Positions 6,329 to 12,531 of a DNA stretch of 12,531 bases are shown here, one piece after another. The DNA is from an uncultured Bacteroidales bacterium. Its GTDB lineage: Bacteria; Bacteroidota; Bacteroidia; Bacteroidales; FEN-979. The notes under the pieces are model-generated. The model made no database searches. It was given only the letters and a program-made list of their open reading frames with translations, and was not told the origin of the DNA. The translations under genes and the position numbers were made by a program. The DNA is taken from NCBI GenBank assembly GCA_903928285.1, contig CAIYQH010000262.1, positions 1 through 12,531 of the forward strand, written 5' to 3'. Within the stretch, counting starts at the first letter, position 1; each line of letters begins with the position of its first letter.

Positions 6329-7093
6329 ATGGGGGAGAAACCGCTGATTCTGATTACCAACGACGATGGTGTGAGAGCCCCGGGTATCAGGGCATTGATT
6401 CAATATTGCCGGCCCTTCGGCAGACTGGTTGTGGTGGCTCCCGACCGTCCGCAGTCGGGCACCGCACACGCGGTAACCATTGCCCATCCCCTGCGGCTGG
6501 AGCTTATCGTGAAGGAGGAAGCTTATGAAGAATATTCCTGTACAGGCACCCCTGCCGACTGTGTCAAACTGGCATTTAAGATCGTGATGAAACGCAGGCC
6601 CGACTTCCTTTTTTCAGGTATCAACCATGGCAACAACGCTTCCATCAACATCCTCTATTCGGGGACGATGGCAGCCGTGCTCGAAGGGGCCATGGCTGGC
6701 GTGCCTTCGGTAGGGTTCTCCCTCGACAGCTACAGTCAGCATGCCGATTTCGAAGCTGCCGGAAAATTTATCACCACCATTGTCGCCTCTGTGGTGGACA
6801 AAGGTTTGCCTGTAGGTGTCTGTCTTAATGTGAACATCCCTGCCGTTCCCGAAGGGGAGATCAGGGGGATCAGGGTTTGCCGCCAGGCTGAGGGTACATG
6901 GCAGGAGGATTTTGATGAGCGGGAGGATCCGCATGGCCGGGAATATTACTGGATGAAGGGCGATTTTGTAAAGATCGAACACACCGAAGATACCGATCAG
7001 TGGGCCATGGAAAACAACTACCTTGCCGTGGTTCCCGCCCAGTTTGACTTTACGGCTTACAAGGCAATGGAAACCCTGAAGGATCGTTTTTAA
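6329..7093 (+). CDS. surE: 5'/3'-nucleotidase SurE
   Basis: A 254-residue cytoplasmic phosphatase that removes phosphate from nucleoside 5'- and 3'-monophosphates, and in some species short polyphosphate. The N-terminal NDDG (11-14) supplies the metal-binding Asp12 and Asp13, Ser43 lies in the PQSG loop, and Asn99 lies in SGINHGNN; these equal the four metal ligands of characterised SurE enzymes. TGTPADCV (72-79) and YSGTMAA (110-116) are further family motifs. Length is normal. The start at ATG 6329 is followed at once by the first beta strand. Its TAA overlaps the lpxB ATG by one base (TAATG), so the two are translationally coupled. In Bacteroidota surE and lpxB are often adjacent. Confidence 0.97.
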   Translation: MGEKPLILITNDDGVRAPGIRALIQYCRPFGRLVVVAPDRPQSGTAHAVTIAHPLRLELIVKEEAYEEYSCTGTPADCVKLAFKIVMKRRPDFLFSGINHGNNASINILYSGTMAAVLEGAMAGVPSVGFSLDSYSQHADFEAAGKFITTIVASVVDKGLPVGVCLNVNIPAVPEGEIRGIRVCRQAEGTWQEDFDEREDPHGREYYWMKGDFVKIEHTEDTDQWAMENNYLAVVPAQFDFTAYKAMETLKDRF

Positions 7094-8214
7094 TGCGTTA
7101 CTATATTATTACCGGTGAAGCCTCGGGCGACCTCCACGCCTCGAACCTGATGCGGGAGATTGCGCTCCTCGACCCGGAGGCTGACTTCCGCTGCTGGGGA
7201 GGGGATAAGATGCAGGCGCAGGGAGGTTTTCTCGTAAAACATTACCGCGACCTTGCCTTTATGGGATTTGCCGAGGTGGTGGCCCATTTGCCGACGATCC
7301 TGAAAAATTTCTCCCTCTGTGAAACGGATATCCTTGCCTGGAAACCTGATGTGCTGATCCTGGTGGACTATCCCGGTTTCAACCTGCGGATGGCAAAATT
7401 CGCCACGCTCCGCGGATTACGCGTGTTTTATTATATCTCTCCCCAACTCTGGGCCTGGCGTTCTTCACGGGTTGTCAATATAAAGCGTTGGGTGGAGAAG
7501 ATGTTCGTGATTCTTCCCTTCGAGGAGAAGTTCTATGGGAAATATGACTATAAGGTTGATTATGTCGGCCATCCATTGCTGGATGTGATCAACGAAGAGA
7601 TGAAACTGCAGAACCGGGAAGAATTCCTGCTGGCCAACCATTTGGCCGACAAGCCTGTGGTGGCCCTGCTTCCGGGCAGCCGGACCATGGAGATCAAAAA
7701 GATGCTGGAGATCATGACCAGTGTAAGATCAGAATTCCCCGGCCACCAGTTCGTGGTGGCAGGTGCCCCCTCCATCGCCCGTGACTTTTATTCAGGCATC
7801 CTGCGCGACACAGGCGTGGCAGTGGTGGTCGACCAGACCTATGATCTGCTCCGCCATGCAGAGGCGGCGCTGGTTACCTCGGGTACCGCAACCCTTGAGA
7901 CAGCCCTTATGGAGGTGCCCCAGGTAGTTTGCTATAAGGGGAATTACCTCTCTTACCAGATCGCCCGCAGGATCGTTCATGTCAACTATATCTCGCTGGT
8001 CAACCTTATTTCCGACAGGCTGCTGGTCCCCGAACTGATCCAGGATGAGCTGACCCGCGAAAACCTGGTAAGGAAGCTCAGGGCGATTATAGAACCCGGA
8101 GCGGTGCGGCAAAACATCAAAGATGGTTACCGTAAACTGAAACAGCAACTTGGTGGCCGCGGCGCTTCCGGAAGGGCTGCCCGCCTGATGATACAATATC
8201 TTAACGAAAAATGA
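7093..8214 (+). CDS. lpxB: Lipid-A-disaccharide synthase
   Basis: A 373-residue peripheral membrane glycosyltransferase (GT19) that joins UDP-2,3-diacylglucosamine to lipid X to form the lipid A disaccharide. Visible family motifs are GEASGD (8-13) at the N-terminus, VDYPGFN (91-97), the SPQLWAWR block (116-123), FVILPFEEKFY (138-148), VGHPLLD (158-164), LLPGSR near 193-198 and the SGTATLE loop in the nucleotide-binding half. Length is as expected. It shows that the organism makes lipid A, in agreement with the KdsC-like gene upstream. The start overlaps the surE stop by one base. The first exported TPR gene follows after 27 bases. Confidence 0.97.
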   Translation: MRYYIITGEASGDLHASNLMREIALLDPEADFRCWGGDKMQAQGGFLVKHYRDLAFMGFAEVVAHLPTILKNFSLCETDILAWKPDVLILVDYPGFNLRMAKFATLRGLRVFYYISPQLWAWRSSRVVNIKRWVEKMFVILPFEEKFYGKYDYKVDYVGHPLLDVINEEMKLQNREEFLLANHLADKPVVALLPGSRTMEIKKMLEIMTSVRSEFPGHQFVVAGAPSIARDFYSGILRDTGVAVVVDQTYDLLRHAEAALVTSGTATLETALMEVPQVVCYKGNYLSYQIARRIVHVNYISLVNLISDRLLVPELIQDELTRENLVRKLRAIIEPGAVRQNIKDGYRKLKQQLGGRGASGRAARLMIQYLNEK

Positions 8215-8241
8215 GTTATTTTGTAAATTAAAATTCCTGTT

Positions 8242-9285
8242 ATGAAGTACGCAAAAATCACCCTTTTCTTACTCTTTTCTGTTATCTTTACCTGTGGTTT
8301 TACCCAGACGACCCCTGATAAGACCGCACCTGCAAAAACCACTCCGGCGAAGGCGACTCCTGCAAAAACAACACCCGCAAAAACCACGACGGCCAAGACC
8401 TCCAACGGACCGCAAAAAGCGCCGGCCCAGAAGCAGGCCGCAACCAGTCCCGACCTCAAAGAGATGAATCTCTTTTCAAAAGATAATTTCTATAATAAAC
8501 CTGTAGCGCCGCCCAGAACGATGACGGAGCAGGATACCAAGGCAAGGGACCTTTTCGTTTCAGGTTCCAAAAAGGGACAGGCTGCCGATTATCATGGCGC
8601 CATTGCCGACTATACCAAGTCGCTTGAACTTTCCCAGAATGCCGGTACCTATGTCAGGAGAGGATGGGCTTACCAGATGCTGAGCAACTATGATGCTGCC
8701 ATAGCGGATGCCGGAGAAGCGCTGAAACTGCGCCCCATGCTAGGGCTGGCCTTTTTCATCAGAGGGGTTAGCTATTACCAGAAGGGAAATTATAAGGATG
8801 CCAAAGCCGACCTGGATATGTTCCTCGAAAAGGACCGTACCAATGTCATTGCTTTTAACATCCGGGCTGCGCTGGCCTATATGGAACAGGATTACAAGAC
8901 GGCGCTGATGAACTATGACATGGTGGTGAAACTCGATCCGAAATTTACCGACATCTATACCAACCGCGGGATGATGCGCCATATCCTCCAGGATTACAAA
9001 GGCGCTATTGAGGACTGCAATGATGCACTCAAACTGGACCCGAACAATGCTACGGCTTACAATAACAGAGGCGGTGCCCACGCCATGCTGAAAGATTACA
9101 AGTCGGCGCTGGCCGATTTTGACAAGGCTATCAGCATCGACGGCAAGTATGCTGATGCCTACAACAGCCGGGGTCGCGTAAAACAGGTGATGGGCGACCA
9201 GGAGGGGGCATGCGCCGACTGGCAGGTGGCCTATGCCAACGGTCTCGAAGCCACGCGGGAGCTGATCATCAAATATTGTAAATAA
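8242..9285 (+). CDS. Exported TPR protein with TPAKT-repeat linker
   Basis: A 347-residue protein with a signal peptide (residues 1 to about 22), a low-complexity Thr/Pro/Ala/Lys linker (24-53), a short spacer, and about six tetratricopeptide repeats from about residue 98 to 330. Repeat units of the form YxxALADFDKAISIDxxxADAYNxRG are plain to see. It closes with a GDQEGACADWQ-AYANG-LIIKYC block holding two cysteines, an ending shared with the next gene. TPRs bind other proteins; the partner is unknown, and a periplasmic or outer-membrane scaffold role is likely. There is no lipobox at Cys18 (IFTC does not fit). A one-mismatch -7 box (TTATTTTG, 8216-8223) in the gap after lpxB could drive it separately. 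The gene lies 27 bases after lpxB. Confidence 0.88.
   Translation: MKYAKITLFLLFSVIFTCGFTQTTPDKTAPAKTTPAKATPAKTTPAKTTTAKTSNGPQKAPAQKQAATSPDLKEMNLFSKDNFYNKPVAPPRTMTEQDTKARDLFVSGSKKGQAADYHGAIADYTKSLELSQNAGTYVRRGWAYQMLSNYDAAIADAGEALKLRPMLGLAFFIRGVSYYQKGNYKDAKADLDMFLEKDRTNVIAFNIRAALAYMEQDYKTALMNYDMVVKLDPKFTDIYTNRGMMRHILQDYKGAIEDCNDALKLDPNNATAYNNRGGAHAMLKDYKSALADFDKAISIDGKYADAYNSRGRVKQVMGDQEGACADWQVAYANGLEATRELIIKYCK
8311..8400 (+). repeat. Six 15-base units encoding TPAKT-like pentapeptides
   Basis: Within the exported TPR gene, residues 24-53 are six consecutive five-residue units: TPDKT, APAKT, TPAKA, TPAKT, TPAKT, TTAKT. At the DNA level the 15-base units differ mainly at third positions, so the repeat is conserved more as peptide than as DNA. 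The result is a flexible, positively charged linker just after the signal peptide. Confidence 0.85.
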
Positions 9286-9311
9286 TTCCGGTGGTTGTCC
9301 TGCATGGTACC

Positions 9312-10244
9312 ATGAGATTTTTCTTCCAAAAGCCTCTTTTGTTTTTACTCGTCTTCCTGTTTTTCCCCATGGTACTGTTTTCACAGAAAACAGCACAAAA
9401 GGAGTTGCTGGAGTCGGGCATCCTGAAGGCCAAACTGGGTGATCTGAAGGCTGCGCTGAAGGATCTTAATCAGGCGGTTGCAGCGGACACTACAGTGGCT
9501 GAGCCCTATTTCAACCGAGGATTGGTGCGCAGCCAGATGAAGGATTACAAGGGGGCAATCCGCGATTTCAGCAAGGTTACGCTGTTACGGCCCTCACTGG
9601 CGGAGCCCTACTATAACCGGGGGCTTGCAAAGGATTACCTGCAGGACCACAAGGATGCCATCCGTGATTACGAAAAGGCAGTCCTGCTGCAAGCAAATTA
9701 TACAGAGGCTTTTCACAATATGGGGCTGGCGAAATATGACTTGGGTGAATATACCGAAGCGATCAAGGATTTCAGCCGCGCCTTGCAGTATAAGCCCGAC
9801 TTTACGGAGGCCTATTACAACCGCGGGTTAAGCAGGTTCAACCTCAACGACCTTACCGGGGCCATCCTTGATTTCAACCAGGCAATCAAGCTGGATTCCT
9901 CCCAATATGAATATTATTCCAGCCGTGGCGCGGCAAAGGCGGCAGAGGGAAGTTACCTGGAGGCAGTTGCCGACTTTTCGGTTGCCAAAGCCCTGGCCCC
10001 TGCCGATACCAACACCCGGATGAACCTGGCGCTGGCCTACCTCTACCTGAAAGATTACCGGGAGGCCCTGGATGAGTATGACAAGATACTCGAAGGCAGC
10101 CCCGGTGATGCGGAAGCATTAGCCAACCGCGGCGTGGCGAAACATTACCTTTCCGATAAAACAGGTGCCTGCGACGACTGGAAGCTTGCCTCGGAAAAGG
10201 GCTCTGAAAAGGCAAAAAGCTATTTGTTGAAATTTTGTGACTGA
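9312..10244 (+). CDS. Exported TPR protein, paralogue of the preceding gene
   Basis: A 310-residue protein with a strongly hydrophobic signal peptide (MRFFFQK then a Leu/Phe run ending LFSQ, residues 1-25) followed directly by about seven tetratricopeptide repeats (about 30-285). Units such as AEPYYNRGLAKDYLQDHKDAIRD-like and EAYYNRGLSRFNLNDLTGAI-like patterns recur at 34-residue spacing. The ending TGACDDWKLASEKG-LLKFC matches that of the upstream TPR protein, including both cysteines, so the two are probably tandem paralogues. Unlike its partner it has no Thr/Lys linker. I chose ATG 9312; a GTG at 9291 in the same frame would put seven residues ahead of the signal peptide. It starts 26 bases after the previous stop. 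Role unknown, most likely protein binding in the periplasm. Confidence 0.87.
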   Translation: MRFFFQKPLLFLLVFLFFPMVLFSQKTAQKELLESGILKAKLGDLKAALKDLNQAVAADTTVAEPYFNRGLVRSQMKDYKGAIRDFSKVTLLRPSLAEPYYNRGLAKDYLQDHKDAIRDYEKAVLLQANYTEAFHNMGLAKYDLGEYTEAIKDFSRALQYKPDFTEAYYNRGLSRFNLNDLTGAILDFNQAIKLDSSQYEYYSSRGAAKAAEGSYLEAVADFSVAKALAPADTNTRMNLALAYLYLKDYREALDEYDKILEGSPGDAEALANRGVAKHYLSDKTGACDDWKLASEKGSEKAKSYLLKFCD

Positions 10245-10302
10245 TTCCATATTACTTTTTGGTTTCTAAACCGATTAACAGGTAGAAACATGGTAGTATG
10301 CG

Positions 10303-12423
10303 ATGAACTCCTGGAGACCCTATCCGCTCCTGAGGCTGTTGTTTCCTTTCCTGGCAGGGATCGTCACCGGAGCAACCTTTGGATCAGCTTGTAGCCAGTT
10401 GCTGGTTGTTGCAGTCCTGGCAACCCAGGTGGTTGCCGCCAGGATTGTAATGCTTACGGTTTCCGGTTACCGGTACCGGTGGATTGCAGGGTTGATGGTC
10501 AACGGATTTTGCGTACTGGCAGGACTTGAAATTTCATATCTTCATCGTTCAGAGCATGATCCGGCCCATTTCAGCCTCCATCCCGACGGCATCTTTATCG
10601 TGACGGTTGGAGAGCCGCCTGCCCTGAACAGGTCGCCGGTGAAAACAATGCTCGATGTGAGGTATCGCCGCCAGGCGGGACGTTGGATACGTACTTGCGG
10701 CCGTGCTTTAGGTTACCTGCAGCCCCCGGCAAAGGGATGCTTGCTGCAATACGGCGATTACTTGCTGCTGCGCGCGGGATTTACCGCGATTACCGACAAC
10801 TCAAACCCCCATTCGTTCAACTACCCGGCCTATCTGAAAAACCAGGGAATCACCCACCGGGTATTTGCAGGGGTGCATGGTTGGCGGCCTGTCGGGATCA
10901 CGCCTGCAGGATTTCCCGCCCGGATGGCCTATCAGTTGCGCGGGCGGTTGCTTGGCCTGCTGCGCGAAAACAGGATGCAGGGGCGTGAGTTTGCCGTTGC
11001 CGCCGCATTGCTGCTGGGTTATGTGGATGAACTGGATGCCGGCCTGCGCAGCGATTATTCCGCCACCGGGGCCATGCATATCCTTTCGGTATCGGGGATG
11101 CACGTGGGGATTATCTACCTGTTCCTCGAGTTTTTGCTGGGTTTTCTGAAGAGAAGCAAACCCGGCCGGTATCTGAAAACCTTTATCCTGATCCTTTTTA
11201 TCTGGTTTTACGCCCTGCTTACAGGGATGTCGCCTGCCGTGCTGAGATCGGCTGCCATGCTGAGCCTGCCGATCCTGGGCAGGCAGATGGGACGGTCGCC
11301 TGATATGTTCAACATCGTAGCGGCATCTGTCATACTGCTCCTGGCACTGGACCCACTCATGGTCACCGACGTCGGCTTCCAGCTGTCGTACCTGGCCGTG
11401 ATGGGTATCGTCGTCCTCTATAAACCCATATACGACTGCTATGTCACCGCTGCCTGGCTGCCCGGCAAGCTTTGGTCGATCGTGGCGGTATCGCTGGCAG
11501 CCCAGCTTGCCACCATGCCCATCACCCTCTTTACCTTTCACCAGTTCCCTGTATATTTCATGGTGACCAATATTTTCGTTGTTCCCCTATCGAGCCTGAT
11601 CATCTATTTCGGTATCGTGGTCCTTGCGGTGGGAAACATCCAGTTTGCCGGGCTTTTCACGGCCAAAGCGCTGATTTTCCTGGTATGGCTCCTGAATTCC
11701 TCCATCCATTTTATCGAAGAACTCCCCGGGTCGGTGATCCGGGGAATCTTCATCTCATTTCCTGAGATGCTGCTGCTCTACCTTATCATCATTACCGGGT
11801 TCCTTTTCCTGACCCGGCGTGACATGGCCTGGCTCTGGATACTGCTGGCGGCTTCCTTGCTGCTGGGCGGATCGCTGGCGGCAACGAAGCTGGATCGGCT
11901 CCATTCGCGCCGGCTGCTCGTATTCAACATTCCCCGGGTTGCCCTGTACGAGGTCTGTTGCCAGGACAGGGCCGTGGTATTCGGCGATCATCTCCCGGGC
12001 ATGAGCGAATGGTCACAGAAGATCTGCGGTGGTATCCTCAACGCCGATTTCAGCGCGCATGGCATCCGGATTCACCGTGATTATTGGATTGATAGAGCAC
12101 ACAGGAAGGAACCAGATAGGAAAGGCTTTATACCGATGGCTCACATGGGGAGGTTTATCCAGGCAGGAAACTGCAGGATTGCCATCGTGAAGAAACCCCC
12201 GCCAAAGGGATTTCGCTGCCGGATGAGGGTTGATTACCTAATCATTTCAGGAAGCCCTAACCTGCGATTGGCTGATGTCGTGAGGATTTTTCATCCCCAT
12301 GTGGTGGTTATTGACGCTTCCAATGGTGGTTTCCGGACGGCGCAGTGGCTACGCGAGGCAGCGCTGCTGCGGGTTTCGTGTCATGCCGTGACCATAAACG
12401 GTGCCTTTGAGAAAGATTTTTGA
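10303..12423 (+). CDS. comEC: ComEC/Rec2-family DNA channel protein
   Basis: A 706-residue inner-membrane protein. Hydrophobic helices at about residues 8-70 lead into a DUF4131-type soluble domain (about 70-200, with the NPHSFNYPAYLKNQGI motif), then the polytopic Competence domain (about 220-500) with the signature SVSGMHVG at 262-269 and the LTGMSPAVLRSA helix. In naturally transformable bacteria ComEC carries single-stranded DNA across the inner membrane. The last ~170 residues correspond to the usual metallo-beta-lactamase-like domain, but I see no HxHxDH motif, so a nuclease activity there is unlikely. Other competence genes are absent from the window, so competence itself is not shown. 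It follows the TPR gene by 58 bases, with only a weak hairpin (GGTT/AACC) between. The ATG at 10303 is the only one of three nearby ATGs in frame. Confidence 0.93.
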   Translation: MNSWRPYPLLRLLFPFLAGIVTGATFGSACSQLLVVAVLATQVVAARIVMLTVSGYRYRWIAGLMVNGFCVLAGLEISYLHRSEHDPAHFSLHPDGIFIVTVGEPPALNRSPVKTMLDVRYRRQAGRWIRTCGRALGYLQPPAKGCLLQYGDYLLLRAGFTAITDNSNPHSFNYPAYLKNQGITHRVFAGVHGWRPVGITPAGFPARMAYQLRGRLLGLLRENRMQGREFAVAAALLLGYVDELDAGLRSDYSATGAMHILSVSGMHVGIIYLFLEFLLGFLKRSKPGRYLKTFILILFIWFYALLTGMSPAVLRSAAMLSLPILGRQMGRSPDMFNIVAASVILLLALDPLMVTDVGFQLSYLAVMGIVVLYKPIYDCYVTAAWLPGKLWSIVAVSLAAQLATMPITLFTFHQFPVYFMVTNIFVVPLSSLIIYFGIVVLAVGNIQFAGLFTAKALIFLVWLLNSSIHFIEELPGSVIRGIFISFPEMLLLYLIIITGFLFLTRRDMAWLWILLAASLLLGGSLAATKLDRLHSRRLLVFNIPRVALYEVCCQDRAVVFGDHLPGMSEWSQKICGGILNADFSAHGIRIHRDYWIDRAHRKEPDRKGFIPMAHMGRFIQAGNCRIAIVKKPPPKGFRCRMRVDYLIISGSPNLRLADVVRIFHPHVVVIDASNGGFRTAQWLREAALLRVSCHAVTINGAFEKDF

Positions 12424-12429
12424 AAGATG

Positions 12430-12460
12430 TTGGTGGATTGGAAAAAATAGGTTACTTTTG
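12430..12460 (+). promoter_or_regulatory. Promoter of the tRNA-Asp gene
   Basis: TACTTTTG at 12453-12460 fits the TAnnTTTG -7 box, and TTG at 12430-12432 is 20 bases upstream, the normal spacing for the Bacteroidota -33 element. The predicted start near 12466 lies just before the tRNA. It begins seven bases after the comEC stop, so the tRNA is likely transcribed on its own. Confidence 0.75.
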
Positions 12461-12472
12461 CAGCACATTCGA

Positions 12473-12531
12473 GGATCGGTAGTTCAGCTGGTTAGAATGC
12501 CGCCCTGTCACGGCGGAGGTCGCGGGTTCGA
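12473..12531 (+). tRNA. tRNA-Asp (GTC), 3' end cut by the window
   Basis: The first 59 bases of a tRNA. The 5' acceptor strand is GGATCGG (12473-12479), then T8 and A9, a D arm with GTTC and GAAT (12482-12485, 12495-12498), and a perfect five-pair anticodon stem (CCGCC 12500-12504, GGCGG 12512-12516) around the loop CTGTCAC. The anticodon GTC is at 12507-12509 and reads GAC/GAT. The T stem 5' strand GCGGG and TTCGA of the T loop follow, after which the window ends. The 3' acceptor strand lies beyond it. Confidence 0.96.

Noticed and set aside
8740..9396. 218-codon open frame on the minus strand over the first TPR gene
   Set aside because: Antisense to well-formed TPR repeats, with no start signal or family match.
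10261..10273. GGTT-TCTA-AACC hairpin between the second TPR gene and comEC
   Set aside because: Four-pair stem without a T tract; too weak for a terminator.
10801..11541. 246-codon open frame on the minus strand inside comEC
   Set aside because: Rich in Gln/His/Pro with no recognisable domain, and fully antisense to a clear comEC reading frame; a shadow of its codon bias.
1..12531. CRISPR array, prophage, transposase, toxin-antitoxin or defence genes
   Set aside because: I looked on both strands for regularly spaced repeats and for the typical proteins and found none; all long plus-strand and minus-strand frames are explained by housekeeping or envelope genes.

Overview
The window reads as chromosomal core sequence from a member of the Bacteroidota (Bacteroidetes). 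The evidence is the rpoC 3' end followed directly by a DUF3467 gene, the DUF2520 / KdsC-like HAD / UbiA / Maf run, a surE-lpxB pair leading into comEC, weak or absent Shine-Dalgarno sequences, and several copies of the phylum's TAnnTTTG -7 promoter box. I cannot fix the genus. Free-living environmental Bacteroidia is a plausible guess, not something the sequence proves.

Layout. (1) 2-981, plus strand: the last 216 codons of rpoC, then a small DUF3467 protein, closed by a strong intrinsic terminator at 1042-1071. (2) 1070-2257, minus strand: an exported thioredoxin-fold protein with a CGPC active site, ending inside that terminator. (3) 2349-4658, plus strand: a tight three-gene unit of Rossmann/DUF2520 protein, KdsC-like phosphatase and UbiA-family prenyltransferase, with a TAnnTTTG promoter just upstream. 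(4) 4659-4898: a 240-base gap holding an 87-base imperfect palindrome (4739-4825) that looks like a dispersed repeat. (5) 4899-5483, plus strand: Maf-type nucleotide pyrophosphatase. It converges with (6) 5539-6240, minus strand, a secreted single-domain protein with an NPGFE motif. (7) 6329-12423, plus strand: surE, lpxB, two paralogous exported TPR proteins and comEC with short gaps, probably one operon or a set of overlapping transcripts. (8) 12473 to the end: a tRNA-Asp(GTC) cut by the window edge, with its own promoter.

How the genes fit together. Much of the window concerns envelope and nucleotide housekeeping. LpxB makes the lipid A disaccharide, the KdsC-like enzyme may act on Kdo-8-phosphate or a related sugar phosphate, and the UbiA protein makes a prenylated lipid. 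SurE and Maf act on nucleotides. The thioredoxin-like, NPGFE and TPR proteins carry signal peptides and act outside the cytoplasm. ComEC is the inner-membrane DNA channel homologue.

I found no CRISPR array, phage, transposase, defence system or biosynthetic cluster. The least explained items are the palindromic repeat, the recurring but uncharacterised DUF2520-HAD-UbiA unit, the paired TPR proteins with a shared Cys-containing ending, and the ComEC C-terminal domain without a metal-binding motif.
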